DNA from: Paraspadella gotoi
Taxonomy: Eukaryota; Chaetognatha
DNA: 64,000 bases
Direction: 5' to 3'
NCBI GenBank assembly: GCA_051294375.1
Contig: CM119263.1
Coordinates: 28,169,260-28,233,259, forward strand
A program made the position numbers and the translations under genes. Below, piece after piece: positions 45,401 through 62,178 of the stretch (within the stretch, counting starts at the first letter, position 1; each line of letters opens with the position of its first letter). The notes below the pieces were generated by a model. It searched no databases. It saw nothing but the letters and a program-made list of their open reading frames with translations, and was not told where the DNA came from.

Positions 45401-48400
45401 AAGAATGAATATGCGCACAAGTATGGACCATTTTATAGGATACCTAAATTTTAAAAATTGAACAAAGCAAACTCCTGTATTTATTACATAAAGCAAATGG
45501 TATAAAAATTTTTTTCAGTGATTTTTAAAAAAAAAAATTTCAATTATGTATTTTTTAATATTTAGCCAATATTTTTTTAATATTGATAATAAAGTTTTAA
45601 ATATTTTCTTTAGATGCAGGACAGTAAGAAAACTATTTTTAGCTCCAGAGCTCATATAATGCAGTAATCATTATTTTTTAAATTATTTACTTACCTTTAA
45701 TAATAATTTATTGAATAAATAACAACCTATTTTGTTCTGGCTTAATGATTCAATCGCTCACAACTTCAAATAAGAAAATTTAAATATTAAATTAATTAGC
45801 ATATTTAATCAATTTTATATTTTTTATTTTGTTTATTTCATTTATTTTTTACAAATTACAATTTAAATAATTTATATCTATTTAAAATATTTTTTTACAG
45901 AATTTTTTTAATAAAATTTATTTAAAGTAAAAAAATTAACTAAAAATTAAAAAAGTAAAAAATGAGGAATCATTTAAATTGAATGTTCTGCAAAGAAAAA
46001 TTGATAAAAATTGAATTTGAAATATAGTATCATAAATAGTAAGAACTTATCTTTGACAATGTTATCTCAGAAATAACATTTAATAACACAGTTCCGTACA
46101 ATATGTAAAAGTTAACCGACAGTACCATTGGGACACACGGAGATGTTTAAAAGATTTACTTTTTTGCGATTGAATATAAATCTATATCGTCAAAAACAGT
46201 TTACAAAGGTCTTTGTGGCCGAAGGGACGTCCTTGGCCTCCAAAACCTAAGTCCCGCCACAAATCAGATACGCAGGACGGAAAAGTTTAAAATTTAAATC
46301 CCGCGTGGAGCCTGGTTCTAGAGCCTAATTTTTTTTATCTGCTGTGATCTTATTTGGTCCCATCTCTTAAATTCACTAATGTGCTAAGTAGACTGACGAT
46401 GACTAGCTACTATTGAACGGGTCCTTGGCTCGGAACCCGGCTTGGGGGGGGTCTCCACGCTTCTAAGGCGGTTTATGGCCTTCCCTTCCCTTCTCGAAGG
46501 GCAGGCTCCGGGTTGAGATTGAATCCGGAACCTCGTCGTCGTTAGTCGATGGCTTTTACTATCAGAGCTACCCTGTCACAAACGAGGGAATGATATTTAA
46601 ATGTCCGCAAAAGAAATGTTTTCTTGTCTCAGATTGGCCAAACATCTTCTCTTTTCGACGTCCGCGGATATGACTATCGCCGTCTGGTCTCTCGATCGCT
46701 TGGATCGACAGTGGGCATCCAAAAAGGTTTGGTTCAGAGTTACAAGTTTAATTGGGTCATGGCAAGTTAAATCCACGGCCTCGGGCTCAAATAAAGTGAC
46801 AAAAGTCTAGTTTTGCTTTTATATTTCTATCCAAACAAAGTTATAAAATTACCAGCACCAAAAAAAGAAAATTAATCTGTTCCATGTTGACATTTTGACT
46901 GGAATAATGAAATATTTCAGAAGATGTAACTATGCTTAGTAAGCTTACTAAACATCAGCCAATAAATTATCACGAAAATGGCGAAACACTTGAGACATTG
47001 AAGTTTATCCAAGTTTTCTTGAGCATTTGACGACAGTTAGTTGACAAAAATGTTCAATGTTGCTGCTAAGTCTGCTGTAGTTGTTGGAATTGACTCAATA
47101 TACCGACCGAGACGGACCGACCGACCGAGCTTACTCTTCGTCGACTCGATTGTCGGCCACGTCCTTGACGGTGACGACGCAGATGGCGACGAAGATCAAT
47201 CCGGCGCCGATAAATCCCGGCGCGTCCGGCGTTTGACCCAAGAACCAAAAGGCCAAAGCGTAGGAGATTGGAATCTCTAGCGACATGAAGACGGCGACGA
47301 TGTCTCCCTCGACCCAGCGCAGCGCGAAGACGGTGCTAAGCCGGCCCAGGAGATCGAAGGTGCCGAGCAGGACCGCGCCCAGCACCGGCAACGCGTTCAC
47401 CGGTCTGGCGAAAAATACCCCGAGGCTGGCGGGCTTGAGGAACGCCAGAGTGACCGCCGAAGCCGACATCATGGCGGCGTAGTTGACGTGAAGGACGCTG
47501 AAATGAACGCCTGTCTTTTGGAGGCGGTCGTAGAGGAGCATCCAGACGACGTGAGCGAGAGAGTCCAGGAATGCCAGGAAGTAGTATAGGGAAACGTCGG
47601 GGAAGTCGCCGCCGCCGCCGCCGCCGTCGCCGTCGCCGAAAATAAATTGAGGCTTCGTCATCAGAACCACGCCGACGACTACCAGAGTCACGGCGCCGAC
47701 GAGCACCTTCGACGGCAGCTTCCGCCGAGCCAGAGCCGCACCAACCGACATCCACACGACGCAAAGATCGATGATCGTCACTGCATCTCCCGCCGGCAGG
47801 CGTCGTAGGCAAAGAAAAGATAGGTAGCGCCCCGCGATCTCGAAAGCCGGCGCCACGACGACACCGAGTCTGACGAGCGCCGAGGCATCCGCGCCACCTA
47901 GCGGTGAAGACCGAAAGTACGCGATTAGCGGCGCGGTGACGACGACGGAGGCCACGCCCAAGACGACGGTGACGACGACGACGTCTAAGGGACCAAGACT
48001 GTCCAGGAAGGGAATGAGGAAAAAGAAGTAGCTCCATGATATTGAAGGCAGAATGAGAATGGGTAGGGCGAGAACGATCGGAGAATACATTGTTTATTTT
48101 ATTTTATTTATTTTTTCTGGGGGGGGGGTGGTAGATTTTCAAATTGTTTTTTGATGAATTTTTTTGTTTTTTTGTTTTTCTGTTGGTATTTTATTTTTTT
48201 ATTTGTCTTTTGCTTTTTATTTGTTTTTATAATTTTCTTGTTTCTTGTTTTTATTTGTATTTTGATTTTGATTTTTTTTCCTCCTTATCACTCACTCACT
48301 CATTCATGCATTTGTTTGTTTTATTGACGATGAATGACTCATCGCGTCAATGAATGACTATCATCGCATCAATCATTCGTTTTTTTTCTCCGGATTTTTT

Positions 48401-50346
48401 CATTAATTTTCTTTGATAGTTTCTCCGGACGATTCCTTTCGTTTCGAAACGAATGGGAAAAGACAAAAAAAAGTTAGACACTAAGAAATTTATTTTATTC
48501 CATAATTCAGAATGGAATCGGATTGTCCAAGCTTTTAAAGTTTAAAGTTTGAATGCTTGATGAGTGTTTTTGGAATTTAGGCGGATTTATAAAGAAAATT
48601 TTTTTGGGGGGGAGTAAGAAAGTGTAAATAGTAAAAGTAAATAGTCGACTTACTCGTAAATTGTGAATAGTCTCGTTGGTATTTGGTTTTTTTAGTTGTT
48701 CTGTTTTGAAGAAAAAAAAATCCCGATAAACAAATTGCGCGATTTTTTTTTTAACTCAGTGAAATTGAACTACGTACGTATGTGATTGGTGAGATGTGAT
48801 TGGTGACGTGACTTTGATGACATGTGATAAGTTTTGGTGGCCGTGACCAAATTCTCGGCCTCATTACAAATCGTTAAAAATTACGAAAAAAAATATCTAA
48901 ATAAATAAAGTAGTTACCCACAGTAATTGTATGTATTGTTTATTTTATATTAGAAATATTTTGATAATAATTTTTGATTATTCGTCGAGATCGTCGATTG
49001 GGGGATAAAAGTATCGTCGTCGTTGTCGTCGTCGTTGTCGTCGTCGTTGTCGTCGTCGACGGCGACGATAGAAAGGCGCGGCTCGGAAAAAAAATGTCGT
49101 TTTACTATCGATTTCCTGGCGAGTTAATATAAATTTGATATTTAAAGTCTAATTGAAAAAACAATTTAAGATCAGTCGTCACCTATTTTCTTTCTCCTTC
49201 AGATCGATTTCGTTCCATTTTCTGTGATCGTGACTGAGATCATCTACGAAGAGGAGCACGAGGAACTGCTTGGCGCCGACGACGAGGTCAGCTCGTAATT
49301 GCTTGTTCTGCTTGCCTGAACGCCTTTTTTTTTCTTTTGGAAGTTTGCTTATTTTTTTTTTATTTCTTAGTTTGATTTTTTTTATTTCTGTTTCTTTTTT
49401 TTTTCTAAATTTTTTTCCCTTCTTTTCTTTTTGTCTTTCTTTCCTTTTTTCTTCCTTTCTCGGTGTAGTTAATTTTTATTTTTAAACCTTTAATACATCC
49501 GTTTTATTAACTAGATATTTGCTTAAAATTAAATTAATATCATCTATTTTTCGAATTTCAGAGCGACGATGAGATGACGGAAGCCGACGTCGCCGTCGCC
49601 GCCCAAAGTTTAGCTCCAATTCAGGTTTTCCATTTCGTAAAATTAATTCATAATTTTTTCGCTAAAATTTATCATTTTAATTTTTATTGTGGTGAATTTT
49701 AGGAGAGAGAATCGGAAACGACTCCGCTGACGAAACCGAAGAAAAAATCGAAATGGACGAAACAAGGAAAGAAGGAAAAGAGTCGAAAAATGGTGATTGA
49801 TTGATTGATTGATTGATTGCTTGATTTATTGATTGAATGATTGCTTAAATGATTGCGTTGATTATCAAATTGTTTTTATAAAGATTTATTTTTTCTAAAT
49901 TTAATTATTTATTTTTTATTTATTTATATATTTAATTATATATATATATATATTTATTTATTTATTTATTATTTATACAGATTGGCGTAAGGTCTGTGTG
50001 AAGATTAATTATTTTATTGACTGTTTTTTTTAATTATTGATTGGTTGATCAATGATCATTTGTTTGCATTAATTCAGTTTTGTTTACTTTTCCATCGCCA
50101 TCTCACAGGGCGATCGATCGGGTCGCAAAGAGACCTTAATCAAGACCTTCCGCAAGAGGGAGACCTCCTTCGCCTTCTCCAGCGGGTCGTCGTCGCCGGA
50201 ATCGACCGTCGTCCACTTTTTCGTCGCCGGCGAAGAGAAGTTTGGCTTCATGACTTTGTCGGGCAAAGAGTTGGCCGACGCGGGCACGTGGGACTTTAGA
50301 ACCATTGTGCCAATAAATAATTGGAAATCCCAAGGTTTTTTCAGAA

Positions 50347-50419
<73 letters not shown>

Positions 50420-51381
50420 CTCTCCCCCCGCCAACAGGCGACCCCAACCTCAATTTCATTCCTTTCCTGGTTGTCTCTCCTTACCTTTTCGTTCCTTGTC
50501 AATCCCGCGTGATTCTCTACGATGCTGACCGGCTGCTGCCGGGTGCGCCGCCGCGGCCGAGAGATCAGTTCAAGGGTCACAAGGATCAGATATACGCCGT
50601 CGCCGCTTACAAGTGAGAGATAGACGAAGACAATAGGACAATGATTATTAGTAAATTAGAATATGACAATGACTTATTTTACAATTTTTGTATGTTTGTT
50701 TTTAAATATATTAAAGATCGAATCTAAAGTTGTTTTCAGAAAGTTAACAGAATAAATTACCCTATTTTCAAAAATTCCAAAAAAATTTTAAGCAATTAGA
50801 CCTGCTTAACAATATAATTAATAATTAAGATTTACATTTTTTTTTTCGTCAAATTTTTAAATACAGATTTTAATTCTGCTGTAAATGTAAAAACCGAAAA
50901 ATAAATTTGTATTCGCTATTTATTGATTTTTATTCAAAACTTCACATAACCCCATTGGACATTCTGTCTCTTTAATCCTTCCTACTTCTCAACTCTTCCT
51001 TCAAGGAACTGGGTCTTTACCGGTAGCAAGGACGGCGAAGTAAAGGCCTGGAGCCTCAGCAGCCTCGCCTGCACCCACACCTTCAAGATGAAGTTCGGCA
51101 GCGTCTTCACCCTCACCTGCTGCGTCGACGGACGCGGCGGCGACGGCGACGACGAAATCATCCGCTGCGTCGTCGCCGGCTGCACCAACTGCAGCCTCGT
51201 CCGCATCCCCTTCAATCAGCGAGCCACGCCCAAAGGCTTTGATTGGTCCAGATTGTGTCGCTGCTGCGCCGGAGGCTGCTGCGGCGGAGACCACGAAGAA
51301 CCAGAGTATTTTCCGACGGACAACTTGGTTCCTAAAGTCATAGACTTCGGAACGTTCGCCGATGTGAGGAAACCTCACTGA
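41948..51381 (+). CDS. WD40-repeat protein, 17 visible exons, family not identified
   Basis: Exons: 41948-41995, 42069-42166, 42614-42749, 43244-43376, 43720-43861, 44020-44059, about 44583-44635, 44728-44857, 44974-45057, 45172-45260, 46633-46726, 49203-49286, 49562-49624, 49703-49792, 50109-50334, 50438-50612 and 51006-51381 (TGA). Phase carries across every junction except the uncertain one around 44583-44635. The N-terminal third is helical (EARRNAVMAIGVVETIEDKV; SKMQKLVLSHKKAQDLLIEV). WD40 blades follow: YLFASGQDKSLRVWNLETLE with GHSGFV, ALFSAGTDASIKVWRL with GHSAPI, HLLFSTSADMTIAVWSLD, a later GHKDQIYAVAAYKNWVFTGS with KDGEVKAWSL. An acidic then basic insert (EEEHEELLGADDE; KPKKKSKWTKQGKKEK) splits the blades. 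The tail is Cys-rich (LCRCCAGGCCGG). WD40 propellers are protein-binding scaffolds; no catalytic domain is visible. The start is missing, probably in the gaps. An intron at 46727-49202 holds an opposite-strand transporter gene. Confidence 0.85.
42433..42488. repeat. (GA)n array at which the two assembly versions diverge
   Basis: GA array in a WD40-gene intron. Its counterpart at 37197-37242 has unrelated sequence on its left. Confidence 0.9.
43680..43700. repeat. (CT)n acting as polypyrimidine tract
   Basis: CT units plus a T run end about 10 bases before the CCACAG acceptor at 43719 of the WD40 gene. Confidence 0.85.
45374..46140. mobile_element. 767-bp nonautonomous DNA transposon (MITE-like) with long inverted ends
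   Basis: The left end CAGTGTGTCCCAATGGTACT and the complement of the right end (CCGTGTGTCCCAATGGTACT) match over about 29 bases with two differences. The interior is AT-rich and non-coding. End sequence resembles Tc1/mariner-type termini, but a flanking TA duplication is not clear on the right. It lies in the WD40 intron 45261-46632. The indel-rich version at 40244 onward has element E1 inserted inside it. Confidence 0.75.
46395..46587 (-). mobile_element. tRNA-derived SINE (family 1), reverse orientation
   Basis: On the minus strand, GGTAGCTCTGATAGTAAAAG (A-box region) is followed about 40 bases later by GGATTCAATCTCAACCCGG (B box) and a GCCTGCCCTTC block. This is the same arrangement as in the copy in GATM intron 5. 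Confidence 0.65.
47131..48090 (-). CDS. EamA/SLC35-like drug/metabolite-type membrane transporter, intronless, nested in an intron
   Basis: Single open frame of 319 residues from ATG at 48090 to TAA. It shows about ten hydrophobic segments in two halves, as in the drug/metabolite transporter superfamily (EamA repeats; animal SLC35F/G relatives). Family-like features: GRYLSFLCLRRLPAGDAVTI in the first half, followed by a long Val-rich membrane segment ending GVVLMTKPQFIFG; in the second half GDIVAVFMSLEIPISYALAF and FLGQTPDAPGFIGAGLIF. A Gly-rich loop (GDGDGGGGGG) from a (GCC)n-type run separates the halves. The substrate cannot be read from sequence. The gene is GC-rich compared with its surroundings and has no introns, unlike every neighbour, which fits a retrocopy or a transferred gene. 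It lies antisense within the WD40 intron 46727-49202, between its own AT-rich flanks (46800-47100 and 48091-48900). Confidence 0.85.
   Translation of the reverse strand: MYSPIVLALPILILPSISWSYFFFLIPFLDSLGPLDVVVVTVVLGVASVVVTAPLIAYFRSSPLGGADASALVRLGVVVAPAFEIAGRYLSFLCLRRLPAGDAVTIIDLCVVWMSVGAALARRKLPSKVLVGAVTLVVVGVVLMTKPQFIFGDGDGGGGGGDFPDVSLYYFLAFLDSLAHVVWMLLYDRLQKTGVHFSVLHVNYAAMMSASAVTLAFLKPASLGVFFARPVNALPVLGAVLLGTFDLLGRLSTVFALRWVEGDIVAVFMSLEIPISYALAFWFLGQTPDAPGFIGAGLIFVAICVVTVKDVADNRVDEE
50344..50419. repeat. (TATC)n microsatellite
   Basis: About 19 TATC units in the WD40 intron ending at the acceptor at 50437. Confidence 0.95.
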
Positions 51382-51398
51382 TTGATTCGAGACCGCTT

Positions 51399-51403
<5 letters not shown>

Positions 51404-51490
<87 letters not shown>
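51404..51490. repeat. (CT)n microsatellite
   Basis: Starts about 20 bases after the WD40 stop codon. Confidence 0.95.
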
Positions 51491-51653
51491 AAAGATATTG
51501 GGCACAAAAAAACACCGCGTACTAGACACGAGTGATCAATCTGATTTATTATTACTTTTTTAGCTGAAATAGAAATCAATTTCTCTAAAAAAAAATCATC
51601 GATACTCATTTATTAACTGTTAAGACAAGACTGTTAAGATTACACCTCTTGGA

Positions 51654-52012
51654 TTATCTGCGCTCGGTCAGAACGCTCCAGGCCAAGCTCCCCGCTTCAC
51701 CCTCTGCCCGACTTAATGCCAGACTCGCTGCCCGCGCCTCCGACCGCCTCGACGATCGACTGCCCGACCGAGTCTTTCGATTAGTCGCCCGTCTCTCAGA
51801 CAGAAAAATTGCCCGATTAAAAGTGATGCTTTTGATCGAGGATCTCTCCTGGGGCTCCTCGAACTTTGACCTTTCCTCCCTACGCAGGAAGTGATCGATG
51901 TTGAAGCGTCGGCCCGCCCACTCTGTCGGCCAGAGGGACTCGGTCGCGGTGTCGGGCAAAGGATGGGAGTGAAGGTTTACGCAGCGGCGGAGGGGCTGAG
52001 AGGGGTGGAGGG

Positions 52013-52110
<98 letters not shown>

Positions 52111-52328
52111 AAAGAGAGAGAACAATCAAAAAGGCGCCCAACGAGTCAGAAAACTCAACCTCCCAGACCTGTAGCATCCCGCTCTCGACGAGGAACTTGA
52201 GGTCCCGCTGGAGGGGCATGTATCGCAGCACCTTGTCCGACGCAGCCACTCTGTAGTGACGGACGTTTGAGGCGGCGCCGGCGTCCGCGTTGATGCTCTT
52301 CGAGTGGGCGCGGCCGTCGAAGGCTGAC
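51654..52328 (-). CDS. C-terminal exons of an unknown gene
   Basis: Not recognised. Two exons in phase: 52169-52328 (AFDGRAHSKSINADAGAASN ... VLRYMPLQRDLKFLVESGML) and 51995 down to a stop near 51654 (TATESLWPTEWAGRRFNIDH, then FLRREERSKFEEPQERSS). The last about 35 residues become Arg/Ser/Ala-rich and may lie outside the true coding part if the gene ends or splices earlier. The intron between them is almost entirely a (GA)n array on the plus strand, i.e. (CT)n on the coding strand, ending at CCCTCTCAG. Upstream exons were not found; a hAT element lies upstream at 52736-53943. Confidence 0.55.
52018..52120. repeat. (GA)n array forming an intronic polypyrimidine tract on the minus strand
   Basis: About 100 bases of GA on the plus strand, located between the two exons of the minus-strand gene and ending about 20 bases from its acceptor. 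Confidence 0.95.
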
Positions 52329-52500
52329 CTAAGACGAGGAGAGTGTGGAAGGGGAGAGGAGTGTGGGGGTGGAAAGGGGGTTGGAGAGGAGGGGGTTAAA
52401 GTAGTAGGAAGGGTGGTTGGAAAAGAGGTTAATTGAAAGGGAAGGTAGAAGGGAAGTAAGAATATAAGGGTAGCGAATAAATAAAAAAGATCGGTTTTGG

Positions 52501-52580
52501 GTTTTTAACGTAAGTGGGACAGACCGACGGATAGACATACCGACCGACCGACCGAGCGACCGACCGACCGAAAAGTGACT
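52501..52580. repeat. (CCGA)n-like repeat
   Basis: Short ACCGACCGACCG array; a similar array occurs at 47105-47130. No coding seen in 52330-52727. Confidence 0.7.
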
Positions 52581-52735
52581 TTTAGAGTTGCGAGTACTCG
52601 CGGCGCAACTAAAAAGCAAAGTTCAAATTTTGATGCTGGGCGGAGTACAATATAGTATTCCCCGATCTAATACTTAAGGGAGTGGTCTTTTCATACAATT
52701 GAAACATTCCTTGAAACATTATACCACCTCATGGA

Positions 52736-53943
52736 TAGTGTTCCGTTAACCGTTAACTGTTAACGCGTTATTAACGGTTAAAAATATTTTAACTTAACCG
52801 TTAATATATTCATTTTAACGATTAAATTCGGTTAATTTTCAAATGTGATTTTTTTCATTTTTTGGTACGAAATCTTTAAATTTAAAAAAAAAACTATTTT
52901 TTTTCTGTTCTCTCTTATTCTCCTCTCCCCTTCTCACCATATTTTTACCCCTCTCTCTCTTCTCCAATTTTTCCCGGCTTTTTCCTTTGTTATTTTCTCC
53001 TTTTTTTTCTATCCTAATCTCTCTCTTATTCGTTCTTCCCCTTTATTTATCTCCTCCTGTTCCTTTCTTTTTCTTTCTCACTTTTCCCCTTTTTCTTTCC
53101 CCTTTCTTTTTTCTCTTTTTTCGCCCTTTGCTTTTACCTTTCCTTTTTTTTGCCCTTTCATGCAATAATATATATTCAATTTAGCTAAAATAAATAATCC
53201 CTCTTATTTTACTTTTTCTCTCTTTTTCTTTCCCTCTTTAAAATTAACAAAGAAGCAAATGAAATAAAACCGAATGAATGAAAAAAATGAATAAAAAACC
53301 AAATAAAAAATTCTTTTAAAAAATTTAAAATTAATAATAGAAGAACGAATCTTAAAAAGACATATAAAAAATAATAATGATGATATATTTTTAATTAAAA
53401 TGAAAAATATATTTATTAATCAATAAATATTTTGATCAATCGATAAATCAACCAGTCTATCAATAAATTAAAATTCATATTTATATTTTATGGTCAATGA
53501 CCATTGCATTGGTCATAGTTTATGAAAGACTAACAACAGAAAACAAGCTTTAAGAAACTACAAAAATAATGGGGAATAGAAGAAGTAGAGAAAGAAAAAG
53601 AGAAAGCAAAAGAGAGAAAGAAAACAAAATATAGAATTAGAATTTGATGGTATCCTTTCGTTGTTGTGTTATGAGATTAGCAAAATATTTGTTTTGTTAC
53701 AACAACAATTTTATTTGACATAAAAAATAGACATGTTTCGACTCTGTTTCAAGTCTTTATCAGCGCATTCAAGAGCCAGAGTTAAGAGAAATACCATTCA
53801 ATACTTTATTTTGTTTTAAATCTTAATATTTTAAATTTAAAGTTGAATTATAAAATTAACCGATCTTAACGGTTAACCGTTAAAAATGTTAGTTTTAACG
53901 GTTAAGCGAATTTCCTAAAAAATTAACGGTTATCGGAACTCTA
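52736..53943 (+). mobile_element. Nonautonomous hAT-type DNA transposon (family H), intact
   Basis: 1,208 bp. The left end is TAGTGTTCCGTTAACCGTTA and the complement of the right end is TAGAGTTCCGATAACCGTTA. It is flanked by a perfect 8-bp direct repeat CTCATGGA (52728-52735 and 53944-53951). Subterminal TTAACGGTTA motifs occur at both ends. No transposase is seen. Same family and internal pyrimidine-rich block as 32927-34800. It carries a hammerhead-like hairpin on the minus strand near 53731-53770. Confidence 0.9.
53731..53770 (-). ncRNA. Hammerhead-like hairpin, copy 2
   Basis: On the minus strand: CTGATAAAGACTTGAAACAG, then AGTCGAAACATGT. The stem GACTT/GAGTC includes one G-U pair; the core CTGATGA is changed to CTGATAA, so this copy should be inactive. 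Confidence 0.3.
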
Positions 53944-53956
53944 CTCATGGATAGGG

Positions 53957-54130
53957 AAGCCAGGTACTCTGGGAGTGAATAAACGAGACTGTGAGAAAGT
54001 CTTGATTGAAAGCTTGCAGGGACCTGCTTTGTCATTATCTTGTAAGAGTGATGGAGGCCTTAAACCACCAAAGTCTGTCCAAAGTCAGGGGCAAGATAGC
54101 TTGTTTATTAATGATTGATAATTTTTATAT
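53957..54130 (+). repeat. Dispersed repeat family 2, copy 4
   Basis: Begins immediately right of the hAT target duplication. Near-identical blocks to 34097-34265. Confidence 0.8.
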
Positions 54131-54289
54131 TGGTTGTACCAATTACATTAAAGTAGGACGAAATATGAATTAACGAAAAAAAGAGGACTGTGTGGCGAAT
54201 CCTAAATTCGCCTCCTGTGTAGCTTGGAAAAACCCGTTTCATTAGCTTGCGCAGCAAAGTACTCCTTCACCATCCGACGGTCACGTGAG

Positions 54290-57811
<3,522 letters not shown>

Positions 57812-57869
57812 CTTCTTGTCTGAAACGCAGGTGACTGAGTGAACGATGTGAATGATGTGAAAGATTCCA

Positions 57870-58320
57870 AAGTGCTTACTAACGACTGCCCACTGCTTAC
57901 TTTACATCTCACGCTCCCCTGGCCACTGCTTGATCTTATTCTCACTCTACCCTGGCCACTCCTTACATAACATATCACGCTCCCCTAGCCACTGCTTGAT
58001 CTTATTCTCACTCTACCATGGCTACTGCTTACTTTACATCTCGCTCTCTTCTGGCTACTGCTTGCTCTACATCACACTCTACCCGAGCACTGCTTGATCT
58101 TATTCTCACTCTGGCTTCTGCTTGCTCTGTGGCGGCTCTACCTCTCAATCTCCTCTGGTCACTGCTTCCTCCACTTTTAAAACTGTGTGTACTTAACTAT
58201 ACTATTAGCCTGAACTACTGTCCACTGGCCCGGACTTGCCTTTCTTCTCACTTTACCCAGGCCACTTCTTGCTCTACTAGTCACTTTCCCCAACTCACCT
58301 CTTGCTCAACTTTTTAAGCA
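57870..58320. repeat. Degenerate minisatellite, about 30-bp half-units
   Basis: Repeated CCACTGCTTGATCTTATTCT, CACTCTACC and ACTGCTTAC blocks with many changes, upstream of the BLUF-fold gene. The chance open frame over it (58018-58317) is low-complexity and rejected. Confidence 0.8.
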
Positions 58321-58937
58321 TCACTTAATAGACTACATTCCTACGCTTCACAGCCCACTTCTAATTATTGTTCAACACAACTTTCAACTTTAGGCTTTTG
58401 TTTTCATTTACCTAAAAAAGATTTTTGATCCTTCCAAGAGTCTTGCATCTTGTAATTGGTTCCTATTCGAAGCTTTACTGTTTTCGCATTAGATTTTCAT
58501 TAAAGTTTAACTTATTTTGACTTGTTTGGACTGGTTTGGACTTTTATAAGCTCGTCGATGTCTAAAGATTGTTTTTCGGTTAGACTAAACTCAACTCTAT
58601 ATAGGAGCGTTCTTTGTTTATGATAAAAATGATAATCGCTTAATTTTTGTAAAGATTAATTATTATTATTATTATTAATTATTCGTCTTCCCTATCCGCT
58701 CTTGCTTTCCTTCTTCAGTTTTACTTATTTTTTACTCTAAAGATCACTAGTAAAAAATCAGTTTTAAAACAAAATAGATTTTTAAAAGTTTTACAACTGC
58801 AAAGTGCGTTAACTATTTAAAATTCAAGGATAATGTCCCCCAGGCTTAGTAGCTAAAAAAATTGGATATCGAATCATGTCGTGTAATTTATTATACTTTC
58901 GGACTAATTTTAAAATATTTTGAAAGGCTAGATATAA
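58321..58937. other. AT-rich intergenic stretch
   Basis: Nothing recognisable beyond scattered short homopolymers and an (ATT)n run near 58660. Confidence 0.5.
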
Positions 58938-59102
58938 ATGAATAGAAAAAATGTAGACGAAAATTGTCATGTTGTCGCCAACTTCCCTATTATTGTAGCT
59001 TCTCTCGCCATTTTCGTCGTTCTTATCGTCTTCTTTATCGTCGTCGTCGTCGTTTACATCAAGCGGCTTGTCACAACAAACCGGCGGCTGTCTCGCTCAT
59101 GA
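58938..59102 (+). CDS. Candidate 54-residue single-pass membrane microprotein
   Basis: ATG at 58938, directly preceded by an in-frame TAA, gives 54 residues ending with TGA at 59100-59102. There is a short polar N-terminus (MNRKNVDENCHVV), then about 27 very hydrophobic residues (IIVASLAIFVVLIVFF followed by five Val), then a basic tail (YIKRLVTTNRRLSRS), as expected of a single-pass membrane protein with the basic side in the cytosol. C-ending codons are common, as in other genes here. AATAAA follows near 59148. Against it: part of the helix comes from a (GTC)n run, and it could be one exon of a larger gene or chance. Family unknown. Confidence 0.35.
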   Translation: MNRKNVDENCHVVANFPIIVASLAIFVVLIVFFIVVVVVYIKRLVTTNRRLSRS

Positions 59103-59149
59103 AAGTACAATTAACTTTTGTAGGGAATTAATTTAGCCCCTCAAGCATA

Positions 59150-61740
<2,591 letters not shown>

Positions 61741-61760
61741 TAAAATTTCTAAATTTAACT

Positions 61761-62096
61761 TTGTGGATTCGAACCGGACTTCTGAACCAACGCCGGACGC
61801 TGTCTTGGTTCTCCCGGTTCGATGTGGTCAACACCAAAAACGACGACATCGCCGACGCCCAACAGGAAACGGCAATGAAGCAATACGACGAAGACGTTGA
61901 TGCCAGAAACTATGACGACATCGGAGAAGACGAAAGTCTAAAAATACGACGCCTCCACATTTACTGCGATGAGGACAAAGATGGATGGCAACGACGACGA
62001 TCCGACCACTTTACAAAAATTATCAGAGTCGCTCAGTTAATAGAATGCGAGCTTTTTTGTCACAAAACGAAGAGAGAGAGAAAAAGAAGCTTGTAA
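61761..62096 (+). CDS. Coding-looking open frame of unknown family
   Basis: Up to 111 residues, acidic and non-repetitive until its end: SRFDVVNTKNDDIADAQQET, then DEDVDARNYDDIGEDESLKI, then RRLHIYCDEDKDGWQRRR. The last residues run into Lys/Arg just before a (GA)n array at 62112-62205, so the true exon probably ends near 62040. No start context or domain is recognised. Confidence 0.4.
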   Translation: MWIRTGLLNQRRTLSWFSRFDVVNTKNDDIADAQQETAMKQYDEDVDARNYDDIGEDESLKIRRLHIYCDEDKDGWQRRRSDHFTKIIRVAQLIECELFCHKTKRERKRSL

Positions 62097-62110
62097 TGTT
62101 TGTTTGTTGA

Positions 62111-62178
<68 letters not shown>

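Noticed and set aside
52845-53184. Hydrophobic Phe/Leu/Ser-rich open frames
   Set aside because: They lie in the pyrimidine-rich interior of the hAT element and are low-complexity.
58018-58317. 99-residue open frame
   Set aside because: It lies in a degenerate minisatellite and is built of repeated Thr/Ser/Leu/Cys blocks.
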